Source of the DNA: Clostridiales bacterium UBA3680
Lineage (GTDB): Bacteria; Bacillota; Clostridia; Lachnospirales; CAG-274
Assembly (NCBI GenBank): GCA_002372875.1
Contig: DFJD01000024.1
Coordinates: 1 to 12,472 of the forward strand
Length of the DNA stretch: 12,472 bases
Reading direction: 5' to 3'
In this document: positions 1 through 7,203 of the stretch, piece by piece
Position numbering within the stretch: the stretch's first letter is position 1
Layout of the letters: the number at the start of each line of letters is the position of its first letter
Program-made: the position numbers and the translations under genes
The notes under the pieces: model-generated
What the model saw: only the letters and a program-made list of their open reading frames with translations
Told to the model about the DNA's origin: nothing
The model's database searches: none

Positions 1-112
1 AATAGAATTTTTGTACAATATTTCAAATAAATAAATCTTTCAGCAGTAAACTTGAGTTTTCAAAATAAGCATTTCATACCACAAAATAACCCAACATTCC
101 ATATTTGCTTTT

Positions 113-385
113 TTGTTTTCAGCAAGTATTGTCGGCTGTACCCCTGCGGCAATATCAAGGATAAGAAGCGGAGAAATAACCCCAAAGAAGGACCTTGTTA
201 TAAAGTTGGGTATTGCGCTTGAACTTTCAGAAGAAGATCTGCGCCGTTTTATACATTCGGCAGGCTATGTTTTTTCCACAACTCCGAAAGATGTTATTAT
301 AAATGATTGTGTTGCAAACGGGATAGCCGACATTGACATTATCAGGGATAAATTGTATGAATATGACCCGGATATTGACCTTTGA
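113..385 (+). pseudogene. 5'-truncated helix-turn-helix (XRE-like) regulator remnant
   Basis: The 90-residue frame contains a recognition-helix-like stretch (CTPAAISRIRSGE) followed by KKDLVIKLGIALELS and a C-terminal tail. This fits the second half of a small XRE-type DNA-binding protein as seen in Clostridia. The only available start is a TTG at 113 with no purine-rich ribosome binding site before it. The frame is open back to about position 56 but has no ATG or GTG, and the residues encoded there do not look like the missing N-terminal helices. A remnant whose N-terminus was lost is therefore more likely than an intact gene, but a short TTG-started protein cannot be excluded. It ends in TGA just before a hairpin terminator. 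Its target and role are unknown. Confidence 0.45.
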
Positions 386-416
386 TAAAATAATACACTT
401 TTATGAAAAAATCGGT

Positions 417-442
417 AGGGGCTGTTTTTTTACAGCCCCTTT
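417..442 (+). terminator. Hairpin terminator after the HTH remnant
   Basis: A perfect 8-bp stem (AGGGGCTG at 417-424, CAGCCCCT at 433-440) encloses an 8-base T-rich loop. It lies 31 bases after the stop of the HTH remnant. The T-run following the stem is short (TTTCCTAT), so intrinsic termination may be inefficient. Confidence 0.55.
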
Positions 443-504
443 CCTATAATATAAATGCACGTAAAAAGATATAAAACTATTATGTCGCAGAAATTTGAAG
501 CAAA

Positions 505-536
505 ATAAAAAGGCTCACCCTGTTGGATAAGCCTTT
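505..536 (-). terminator. Terminator downstream of the Rpn-family pseudogene
   Basis: Read on the minus strand, AAAGGCT (536-530) pairs with AGCCTTT (515-509) around a 14-base loop. It is followed at once by TTATTTTG. The position 22 bases past the last stop of the nuclease gene fits an intrinsic terminator for that gene. Confidence 0.6.
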
Positions 537-557
537 CGGTTGATATTCAGTTATTCA

Positions 558-1412
558 TCATACGGGTACAGTCTTTACTTGTTTGCTTAATGCAATGACT
601 TCTTCAATCGGCAAACCGCTGTATAAATTAGTTTTTTCAACACTCTCTCCGTTTTTAAGCATTGTAAGTGCAACAGTAACAGCTCTCTTATGTTCGCCTT
701 CGCTTATTTTCTCAGCCATAGTTCTTTCTTCGTCATACTCTGTAATACACATACGCTTCACCTCCGCTTTGTTTTCCACAAGAAATGGCTTTAACAGTGA
801 ATTATCATCCATTTCGTCTAATGCAGCATCTACCGCATCTTCCAAGTTGTCTAATTCTTTTTGATAATATCTTACTTTATCTACAAACCAAGCATATTCA
901 TTAAGCGGTCAGCAAGCCTTTAACAAGTCTATATTATGCCCATAGTTTATATTTATCATCAACACTTTTACTTCAACATCACTTTCGCCGTCAAAAGCGT
1001 CGGACAGCTTTAATACCTTTTTGACCTCTTTATCAGCCGTTCCGTTATAAAAGCATACGCATTTAGGCGTAGGTGCTTTTTGTAATGCTGAACTGTATCT
1101 TTGATAATCTTTTGTAGTTTCAATATATTTACTGTAAACCATACCGATATAAACCAAGTATCGCATTGGCATATTAGGGTTATAGGTGCTTTGCTGCTCA
1201 TAGAAACTCATTGTATCGCCCATAAGAAAAGATACATCATTTTTCATTCCCATATACACAACATCTTCAACGGTAGTCAACCTGATGTCAGCGGCATTTG
1301 TGTAGTTTGTTCCGTTAATCGCATTGTAGAGGCTTAACGTCCACTCTTTGTAACGTGGATTCCCGAATATAAACTTGAATAATCTATCTTTGTGTTCTCT
1401 GTTAGCCGTCAT
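558..1412 (-). pseudogene. Rpn-family PD-(D/E)XK nuclease/putative transposase, interrupted by in-frame TGA
   Basis: The ATG at 1412 starts MTANREHKDRLFKFIFGNPR, the usual opening of the Rpn (recombination-promoting nuclease/putative transposase) family. The PD-(D/E)XK-type residues are visible as D59 (KNDVSF) and E72-x-Q74 (YEQQS). The frame stops at TGA 911-909 after the sequence INYGHNIDLLKAC. The same frame then continues with PLNEYAWFVDKV and a family-typical C-terminal half to the TGA at 560-558. Reading through gives about 284 residues, the normal full length, so this is a single nonsense mutation (possibly CGA to TGA) and not two genes. Its 5' region has a good promoter and ribosome binding site (GAGTGAGAAATGT before ATG), so the damage looks recent. 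A truncated 167-residue N-terminal protein with the catalytic core could still be made. Confidence 0.8.
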
Positions 1413-1450
1413 ACATTTCTCACTCTGAACTATCCTTTGTTTCTAATATT

Positions 1451-1479
1451 ATTATAAATCATAGAGAAATCATTTTCAA
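1451..1479 (-). promoter_or_regulatory. Sigma-A-type promoter of the Rpn-family gene
   Basis: On the minus strand TTGAAA (1479-1474), a 17-base spacer and TATAAT (1456-1451) form a near-consensus vegetative promoter. It lies about 38 bases before the ATG at 1412. Confidence 0.7.
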
Positions 1480-1681
1480 CAGAATTTTTTATATCTTATG
1501 CAAAATCGAACAGCCGTTGTTAACATACCGAATTACATTTTATCTGCCTTATTACATACGTTGTTGTATTTTCCTTGTACTGCCTAAAACTGCGGTTTAT
1601 TTTCTTTTTGGGCAGAATTCCTATATATTTTATGGATAAAAATATACAAGAAAAATACCTATAAAAACCGCATAAAATTTT

Positions 1682-1720
1682 TAAAAAAAAACAGAAAAAA
1701 GGGGCAGAAATTACTGCCCC
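1682..1720 (-). terminator. Strong intrinsic terminator ending the nif-like operon
   Basis: On the minus strand GGGGCAG (1720-1714), loop TAATTT and CTGCCCC (1707-1701) form a perfect 7-bp GC-rich stem. It is followed by TTTTTTCTG and a second long T-run. It lies about 57 bases after the last gene and is the only strong terminator-like structure I found in or after the core operon. Confidence 0.85.
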
Positions 1721-1776
1721 ATAAAAGGAAAAGTTGAACAGACTTCGAACAATTTCATTTTATCATACCTCTGTTA

Positions 1777-2184
1777 TTAAACACGTACAAATTTTTCGCC
1801 TTTATCGATCTTACTGTAGTAATTTGAAATTTTCGTCAGTGCTTCTTCTATGGTGTATTCTACGTCAAAGACGGCAATCGCCCTTTTTTCGAGCTGTTTT
1901 TGTGCCTGAAAGCCTATCTTTTTGGCAACAATGGCACGGCAGTCTTTTATTAGCTCCACCTTTGCCGATACTTCCTCGGGTCCTGAACAACCTCCGCCGC
2001 GTCCCGAACAACCTCCGCCGCCGCAACCTGCGTTACAATCGGTTTCACGGGAGAGGTCAAAAAATCGTTCTTCTTTAAGAACAATATTTTCATCTATCTC
2101 AAAGATCAAAAACTTTTCGATTTGCCCGAATTTAAGGTCTATATTAACTCCGTCGGAAGAACCCACCGCTATTTTGTATGACAT
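1777..2184 (-). CDS. NifX-like cofactor-binding domain protein with Cys/Gly-rich insert
   Basis: This 135-residue protein has the dinitrogenase Fe-Mo cofactor biosynthesis fold (NifX/NifY/NafY type). It starts SYKIAVGSSDGVNIDLKFG, aligning with the opening of the other NifX-like protein here, and ends with the usual alpha/beta pattern. The start chosen is the ATG at 2184, one base past the NifK-like stop, with AGAGG 10 bases upstream. An upstream in-frame start at 2208 would add eight residues inside the NifK-like gene. A glycine- and cysteine-rich insert lies at residues 50-66 (C50, C54, C59, C66) and contains a tandem heptad GGGGCSG/RGGGCSG. The histidine of the family HFG motif is replaced by lysine (KFG). 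The family binds or carries Fe-S cofactor precursors. Here the insert could supply extra cluster or metal ligands (inference). It is the last gene of the operon. Confidence 0.85.
   Translation of the reverse strand: MSYKIAVGSSDGVNIDLKFGQIEKFLIFEIDENIVLKEERFFDLSRETDCNAGCGGGGCSGRGGGCSGPEEVSAKVELIKDCRAIVAKKIGFQAQKQLEKRAIAVFDVEYTIEEALTKISNYYSKIDKGEKFVRV
1981..2022 (-). repeat. 21-bp tandem duplication encoding (G/R)GGGCSG twice
   Basis: Two adjacent 21-base units (1981-2001 and 2002-2022) match at 19 of 21 bases. They sit in frame, so each encodes seven residues ending GGGCSG. This small internal duplication made the Cys/Gly-rich insert of the NifX-like protein. Confidence 0.85.
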
Positions 2185-2185
2185 A

Positions 2186-3484
2186 TCAGTTAAACCTCTG
2201 TACGGCAACGGTGTAGATATCCTCTATCAATCGTATGCCGCCGTTGTAACCTGCATAGTAACTGTTAAAGACCACTTTCGACTGTACGGGCCAAGATATG
2301 TTAAGGAAATTGCCCTTTAAATCTTCGGTCAATTCCTTTTCGTAATATCCTCCCAAAACGAGGGGATAGCCGTGATAATCGTGTTTCTTTATTTCCTCAT
2401 GTATCTTGAAACCGTCTGTTTCAAATTCGACATCCGCCGTTAAACCGAAATTGAGCTTTTTGAACTCCTCTTCTATTGCCTGTCTGTACTGTTTGGGTGT
2501 ATCATCGGTGATGAACTGTTTTGCAGGCACAAGACCGAGGTCGTTTACAAGGAATTTTGTGATCGCGAGGGTGTACTGTGCATCGGCAACAACCGTAAAT
2601 TGTTTGTTGATAACACGGTTTTCAAGGAAAAGATCGGCATATCTTTCTATCAGATAATAATAGTAATCCTCATGCTTTTTTATGACCGACTCTGCCAATG
2701 CGGAGTCTACTCCCGTAAAGGCTGCCACCTCTCTTAAGAATTTGCTTGTTTCGGTTGCCCCTATGGGAAGTGTCTTGCAGTGAAGATAAGGTATGCCAAA
2801 CTTTTTTTCCATTTTCTTCACATTTTTAAGGCCTACCCAAGGGGAAACAAGTATGTTATATTCTGCCTCGGGTATCTTTTTTATGTTTTCCAAGCCTCTT
2901 TGGTAGCCAAAAATGGTGTTGGGAGTAAGCCCAAGCTCGGAAACGAGATTTTCGATCTCTCTCAGGTTTCCGTGCCAGAAAAGATCCTGATAAGGAACAT
3001 CCGCCCAAATATTGACAAGACCCTTTTGCTTTTTATCGCTCTTTTTTAAATATTGGTCGATAATGGCGCCTACCACTTGTTCATGGCCTATGTAATTGTT
3101 GCCTTTAAACCCTGCGGTAGGTGCATACAGCACGGGTTTTTCTGCTTCTTTGAAACGTGATACCACCTCTGCGGTATCGTCACCGACAATTTCGGGTATA
3201 CAACCCGTGAGCACCACGTAAAGATCCGCATCCACAACTTTAAGTGCGTTTTCAATGGTGGAATTCAGTTTCTTTACGCCACCGAATACAACATCTTTTT
3301 CGTTGATACTTGTACAGGGAAAGATGTTTGGTGAAAAGTATCCCGAGCTGCCGTTGGTATCGGAAAGCTTTTGCGCACAGCCCGGTCCCGAGTGGAGTAT
3401 GGGTAAGGCTCTTTCTATGGCCTGAACTGTCTGCATTGCGGCAAGAGCGCATTTATATCTCTGCTTATCAAGTAGCTTAGCCAT
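2186..3484 (-). CDS. NifK-like beta subunit of a nitrogenase-like reductase
   Basis: This 432-residue oxidoreductase is of the nitrogenase component 1 family. It aligns with the NifK core through C12 (YKC), C36 (HSGPGC) and C95 (TGCIPEIVGDD). These match the three beta P-cluster cysteines (Cys70, Cys95, Cys153 of the Azotobacter vinelandii numbering). FGGVKKL at 68-74 also matches the NifK FGGQQNM region. It is about 90 residues shorter than NifK, and its N-terminus begins only 11 residues before the first ligand, so NifK's long N-terminal arm is absent. The start ATG shares one base with the NifD-like stop (TAATG), a classic translational coupling that suggests 1:1 synthesis and an alpha2-beta2 complex. 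As in other family members, the subunit should help hold the P-cluster-type cluster at the subunit interface. It could be confused with BchB or NifN, but the partner gene and neighbours fit a K subunit. Confidence 0.9.
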   Translation of the reverse strand: MAKLLDKQRYKCALAAMQTVQAIERALPILHSGPGCAQKLSDTNGSSGYFSPNIFPCTSINEKDVVFGGVKKLNSTIENALKVVDADLYVVLTGCIPEIVGDDTAEVVSRFKEAEKPVLYAPTAGFKGNNYIGHEQVVGAIIDQYLKKSDKKQKGLVNIWADVPYQDLFWHGNLREIENLVSELGLTPNTIFGYQRGLENIKKIPEAEYNILVSPWVGLKNVKKMEKKFGIPYLHCKTLPIGATETSKFLREVAAFTGVDSALAESVIKKHEDYYYYLIERYADLFLENRVINKQFTVVADAQYTLAITKFLVNDLGLVPAKQFITDDTPKQYRQAIEEEFKKLNFGLTADVEFETDGFKIHEEIKKHDYHGYPLVLGGYYEKELTEDLKGNFLNISWPVQSKVVFNSYYAGYNGGIRLIEDIYTVAVQRFN

Positions 3485-4950
3485 TATTTCGCCTCCTCTA
3501 AAAATTCATCCACATTCTGCTGATACCACCAATCCGTGTAAGGAAGCTTTGTCCTCTTTGCAAGGTTTTCCTCAAAACTTCTGTTCTTTATGGCATCTAC
3601 TATGGTTTTTGCAAACTCAAGAGTATGCTTGTAGCCGAATATCATATACTCGTCCGCTACGTAGATAGCGGGTGTGCCGTTCTTTATAGCCCAAACCGTG
3701 GAGCCCGGGTGACGGGAAAGGTACATATCGGGCTTATATTTATTCAGAATGTTCATTACCTCGTAGTTCTGCTGGTCGGCTACACTTGCCTCAAAGTCGA
3801 TATCGTTGTCAAGAAGGTATTGCATTGAAGGAGGCACATCGCCGTTTTCATACTTCTTATCGTAGTGCCAAGCAAGTGCCCAAACGACCTTTATGCCAAG
3901 CTCGTCAAGCACTCTCGAAACCTCAAAGGTATAGCCCGGACCCATTCCGAGAACGGCTGTAAGACCTTTAAGCTCTTTTTTCACCTCTTCTATTTGAGGA
4001 AGCCATTTTTCCCTTTCTTCGGCTATATATTTTTCAACGGCTTCAAGTCTGCCCGTCACTTTTCCTATTTCGCGAAGCCATGCCTCATATCCGCTTATAC
4101 CGCACTGATTGATGCTTCTTACATAGGGTACTCCGTATTTTTCCTCAAGAGCATTACCCAAGTAGTTTCCAAGGGTTCCGCAGATACAAGTGGTTGCAAG
4201 GCTCTCCGAAAGATGTGAAAGTTCTTCAACGGTCGAGTTACAATACAAAAATACGGGTTCAAGGTCAAACTTTTTGAAAATTTCAATTATTTCGGGTCTT
4301 GCACTTTCAAAGAAGTTTTTAAAGTTTATTTTGTTGCTTTTTACACCCTCACGAGGGGGTTGTACAATTTCCTGAAGCACTGCATGATCGGCAATATCAA
4401 AGCCTGTTGCCCATATTCTTGATTTGAAACCTTCACAATGAACCGCAACGATGGGCACTCCGACCTCATCTCTTACCTCATCTACTATGCTGTCTATGTC
4501 CTCACCTATGATACCCGTAGCACACGAGCTTGACACAAATATCGCCTTAGGGGAATATCTCTTGTTTACTTCAAGTATTACACTTTTAAGTGTTGCTGTG
4601 GAGCCGAATATGGTATCGTTTTCGTTCATATCCGTTCCCACAAAAACGGTGTCACTTGTTACACCTCTCTTTTTCGCCATGACCTTTGACATGTAATAAG
4701 AACTTGCTCCTGTTACCGAACAGCCCGCAGGTCCGTGATGTATGATCGCCACATCTCTTATAGCCGCAAGCTGTGAAAGGCCGCAGGCTGAAAGACATGT
4801 GCTTGACTGTGAAAAGCATCTTGAACAGCCTTTAAGCGTACCGCAGCTGCTTTGTGTTGCAAGGTCTTTTAGAGTACCTATGTAACCTGTTATGGAACCT
4901 ATTCTGTTTTCTCTTGTAGCTATGTTTGAATTTGACAAATTGATCGCCAT
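3484..4950 (-). CDS. NifD-like alpha (catalytic) subunit of a nitrogenase-like reductase
   Basis: This 488-residue protein belongs to the nitrogenase component 1 family. C52, C77 (HHGPAGC) and C143 (SSSCATGIIGED) match the alpha P-cluster cysteines, with the C52-C77 spacing seen in NifE. C257 lies 11 residues before EEKYG, exactly as Cys275, the FeMo-cofactor ligand, does in NifD. The CEGF motif (172-175) is conserved, but by this alignment NifD Gln191 is W180 and His195 is F184, residues needed for N2 reduction. A His equivalent to His442 is not clear; H414 and H442 (own numbering) are nearby candidates. An N-terminal cluster of extra cysteines (C36, C42, C45, C56) is unusual. The ATG at 4950 has AAGGAG 11 bases upstream. 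It likely carries a large Fe-S cofactor and reduces a substrate other than N2, perhaps an organosulfur compound (inference). The exact reaction is unknown. Confidence 0.88.
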   Translation of the reverse strand: MAINLSNSNIATRENRIGSITGYIGTLKDLATQSSCGTLKGCSRCFSQSSTCLSACGLSQLAAIRDVAIIHHGPAGCSVTGASSYYMSKVMAKKRGVTSDTVFVGTDMNENDTIFGSTATLKSVILEVNKRYSPKAIFVSSSCATGIIGEDIDSIVDEVRDEVGVPIVAVHCEGFKSRIWATGFDIADHAVLQEIVQPPREGVKSNKINFKNFFESARPEIIEIFKKFDLEPVFLYCNSTVEELSHLSESLATTCICGTLGNYLGNALEEKYGVPYVRSINQCGISGYEAWLREIGKVTGRLEAVEKYIAEEREKWLPQIEEVKKELKGLTAVLGMGPGYTFEVSRVLDELGIKVVWALAWHYDKKYENGDVPPSMQYLLDNDIDFEASVADQQNYEVMNILNKYKPDMYLSRHPGSTVWAIKNGTPAIYVADEYMIFGYKHTLEFAKTIVDAIKNRSFEENLAKRTKLPYTDWWYQQNVDEFLEEAK

Positions 4951-4965
4951 TTTTATTTCGTCTCC

Positions 4966-5961
4966 TTATCCTACATAATCTTCATTAAACAGATTTGTGG
5001 AAAGATATCTAAGTCCAGTGTCCGGAAGTACGGCAACAATAGTCTTGCCTTTGTTTTCGGGGCGTTTTGCAAGCTCGGTTGCCGCATATATAGCAGCTCC
5101 CGAAGAAGTGCCCACAAGAATACCGTCTGTTTTTGCCACCTCACGGGCTGCACGATAGGCATCTATTGTTTCTGCTTCGAATTTTTCATCATATATAGTT
5201 CTGTCCATGGTTTGCGGAACTCTCTCCGCGGGAACTCCCTCAAAAGGATGAACACCCGTTATCTCTTCGGGTTCGGGATTTTCATCGCTCGGAAGTGAGT
5301 TCGGACCGGGCTGTATGGCTACTATCTTAATGTTTTTGTTTTTACTTTTCAAAAACTTGCCCACACCCGATACCGTACCGCCTGTACCTACATTGGCAAC
5401 AAATATATCTACCTTTCCCTCTGTATCTTCCCATATTTCGGGGCCTGTTGTGGCCTCGTGTATGGCGGGATTTGCGGGATTTGACACTTGGTCGACAAAA
5501 AATATATCCTTTTGCTTGGAAAGCACTTTTTCACGAAGTGCGGCAATGGCGGCAACAAAATCTCCGCCCGTTGAATCAAGTGCCTCCTTTACAACGGGTT
5601 CTTCGGAAAGCTTTATTGTCTCGCCTCCAAATGCCTTTATAACTTGAAATCTTTCTTTGCTTACATTGTCTTGTACATAAACTCTGAACTTATAGCCCTT
5701 CGATGCGGCAACGGCGGCAAGACCTATTCCCGTGTTGCCGCTTGTGGTCTCAATGATGGTGTAACCGGGTTTTAATAAGCCCTTTTTTTCCGCATCCTCA
5801 ACCATAGCAAGTGCAATTCTGTCCTTTACGCTTTGGTTGGGGTTGAAATATTCTACCTTTACAAGTATTTTAGCTTGCAGGTTATGTTTTTTCTCGTAAT
5901 TGCTAAGTTCAAGAAGCGGGGTTTTTCCCACAAGTTCCGTTATTGATTTATAAACAGCCAT
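4966..5961 (-). CDS. Divergent cysteine synthase-like PLP enzyme inside the nif-like operon
   Basis: A fold-type II PLP enzyme of the O-acetylserine sulfhydrylase family, 331 residues. PLP lysine K46 lies in NQSVKDR, the substrate-binding loop TSGNTG is at 73-78, the phosphate-binding loop GTGGT is at 192-196, and SSGA is at 286-289. I chose the ATG at 5961 because it has GAGGTG seven bases upstream and begins the conserved KSITELVGKTP. An in-frame start at 6000 would overlap the NifH-like gene. It differs from the operon's first cysteine synthase: PETMS is replaced by QDNVS (97-101), and the HKIQGIGAGF segment is replaced by TGVHPFEGVPAERVP (235-249), which resembles CysM-type enzymes more. 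CysM enzymes accept other sulfur donors such as thiosulfate or protein thiocarboxylates. Placement between the H and D genes suggests it uses the product of the reductase (inference). Confidence 0.88.
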   Translation of the reverse strand: MAVYKSITELVGKTPLLELSNYEKKHNLQAKILVKVEYFNPNQSVKDRIALAMVEDAEKKGLLKPGYTIIETTSGNTGIGLAAVAASKGYKFRVYVQDNVSKERFQVIKAFGGETIKLSEEPVVKEALDSTGGDFVAAIAALREKVLSKQKDIFFVDQVSNPANPAIHEATTGPEIWEDTEGKVDIFVANVGTGGTVSGVGKFLKSKNKNIKIVAIQPGPNSLPSDENPEPEEITGVHPFEGVPAERVPQTMDRTIYDEKFEAETIDAYRAAREVAKTDGILVGTSSGAAIYAATELAKRPENKGKTIVAVLPDTGLRYLSTNLFNEDYVG

Positions 5962-5977
5962 TTTTTTCACCTCTGTA

Positions 5978-6826
5978 TCATATCTTGTAATCATCTGCAA
6001 GTTCCATCATACCGTATTCCATAAGAATTTCTTCAAGTCTTTCCTGTGTCATGGGTGTGGGTATGACAAAATCGGTGTTATCTATAACAGCCTGTGCAAG
6101 ATTTCTGTATTCTTGCGCCTGATTTGAATCGGGCTTGTATTCGATAACCGTCTTTTTGTTTATTTCAGCATGCTGCACAACATTGTCACGAGGCACAAAG
6201 TAGAGAAGCTTTGTGCCGAGTTCTTTGGAGAACGCTCTCAAAAGGTCAAGCTCTCTGTCTACATTTCTTGAATTACAGATAATTCCTCCAAGTCGTACTC
6301 CGCCTGTTCTTGCGTATCTTTGTATACCCTTTGAGATGTTGTTTGCGGCATAAAGTGCCATCATCTCTCCGCTTGCAACGATGTAAATTTCCTTTGCTTT
6401 GCCCTCTCTTATGGGCATTGCAAAACCACCACAGACTACATCGCCCAAAACATCGTAGAATACATAGTCAAGTTCGTCGGTGTAGGCGCCGAGATTTTCA
6501 AGCATATTAATTGAAGTGATGATACCTCTTCCCGCACAACCTACGCCCGGCTCGGGACCTCCCGATTCAACGCATTTTGTGCCGCCGAAACCTGTTTTCA
6601 TTATGCGGTCAAGCTCTACATCCTCGCCCTCTTCTCTAATGGTGTCAAGAACGGTCTTTTGTGCAAGTCCGCCAAGCAGAAGTCTTGTTGAATCTGCCTT
6701 GGGGTCACAGCCTACGACCATGACCTTCTTGCCGTGTTCCACAAGACCCGCAGTCAGGTTTTGTGTTGTTGTGGATTTACCGATGCCGCCTTTTCCGTAG
6801 ATGGCAATTTGTCTTATTTCGCTCAT
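5978..6826 (-). CDS. NifH-like Fe protein (ATP-dependent reductase component)
   Basis: This 282-residue P-loop ATPase is close to true NifH. Walker A GKGGIGKST lies at 11-19, and CDPKADST at 40-47 is the switch region. The [4Fe-4S] cluster cysteines are C97 (GVGCAGRG) and C132 (DVVCGGFAMPIR), in the same numbering as Azotobacter NifH. R100, the ADP-ribosylation site, is also present. By family knowledge it forms a homodimer bridged by one cluster and passes electrons to the D/K partner with ATP hydrolysis. AGGAAGGAAAG precedes the ATG, which lies 14 bases after the NifX-like gene. It is much more canonical than its NifD/K partners, so it should not be taken alone as proof of nitrogen fixation. 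A role as reductase for the operon's D/K complex is the natural reading. A role in NifB-cofactor processing is possible too. Confidence 0.95.
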   Translation of the reverse strand: MSEIRQIAIYGKGGIGKSTTTQNLTAGLVEHGKKVMVVGCDPKADSTRLLLGGLAQKTVLDTIREEGEDVELDRIMKTGFGGTKCVESGGPEPGVGCAGRGIITSINMLENLGAYTDELDYVFYDVLGDVVCGGFAMPIREGKAKEIYIVASGEMMALYAANNISKGIQRYARTGGVRLGGIICNSRNVDRELDLLRAFSKELGTKLLYFVPRDNVVQHAEINKKTVIEYKPDSNQAQEYRNLAQAVIDNTDFVIPTPMTQERLEEILMEYGMMELADDYKI

Positions 6827-6840
6827 TTTACTTTCCTTCC

Positions 6841-7203
6841 TTAATCAATGTATAAATCTATGGATGTGCCCTTTAAATATTTTCGTAAATGCTCTATTGA
6901 TTCGGTGATAAGCCCCGGAATTACGTAACAGTCTATACCGAAGGAATTTGCCTTTGCCTCGGCTCCGGGGCCTATCTTTAATACAAGCATATATTGGCAA
7001 TCGCTTAAAGCGCGCATATTTTCCTCGAGCCTTCCCTCATCGTGTTCTCCCGATTCGCAAACGGGGGCAACTTCCCGCACATCCTTCAATTTGGGTGTAT
7101 CCTCACCCTTCACTTCATAAATATAAAATTTGGAAGCCCTTCCGAAGTGTTGGTTTACCACAATACCATCGGAGGAGGCTACGGCAATTTTGTAATTATC
7201 CAT
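6841..7203 (-). CDS. NifX-like cofactor-binding protein
   Basis: A 120-residue single-domain protein of the dinitrogenase Fe-Mo cofactor biosynthesis family. It opens YKIAVASSDGIVVNQHFGRA, with the conserved HFG histidine H19, and has cysteines at C49, C69 and C92. AAAGGAG lies ahead of the ATG. The start overlaps the NifB-like gene by eight bases (ATGGATAA), so the two are translationally coupled. In many bacteria a NifX domain is fused to the C-terminus of NifB. Here the same pair exists as adjacent separate genes, which supports a function as carrier or scaffold for the NifB product before insertion into the D/K subunits (inference). It has no Cys/Gly-rich insert, unlike the second NifX-like protein at the operon end. 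Confidence 0.9.
   Translation of the reverse strand: MDNYKIAVASSDGIVVNQHFGRASKFYIYEVKGEDTPKLKDVREVAPVCESGEHDEGRLEENMRALSDCQYMLVLKIGPGAEAKANSFGIDCYVIPGLITESIEHLRKYLKGTSIDLYID

Noticed and set aside
909..911. TGA read as selenocysteine or tryptophan
   Set aside because: TGA is the normal stop of other genes in the window, no selenocysteine-type hairpin is apparent, and nuclease families of this type do not use selenocysteine.
1734..2320. Plus-strand frames with proline-rich protein sequence opposite the NifX-like gene
   Set aside because: The proline-rich stretch is the complement of the Gly/Cys-rich insert. The minus-strand gene has clear homology and operon context.
3484..4950. Protochlorophyllide or F430-type reductase (BchN/ChlN, CfbD)
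   Set aside because: The cofactor cysteine is kept and a NifB-like maturase is in the operon. Those tetrapyrrole systems need no NifB, and no tetrapyrrole genes are nearby.
3484..6826. True molybdenum nitrogenase (nifHDK)
   Set aside because: NifH is canonical, but D/K lack the Gln191 and His195 equivalents, K is short, and nifENV are missing from the window.
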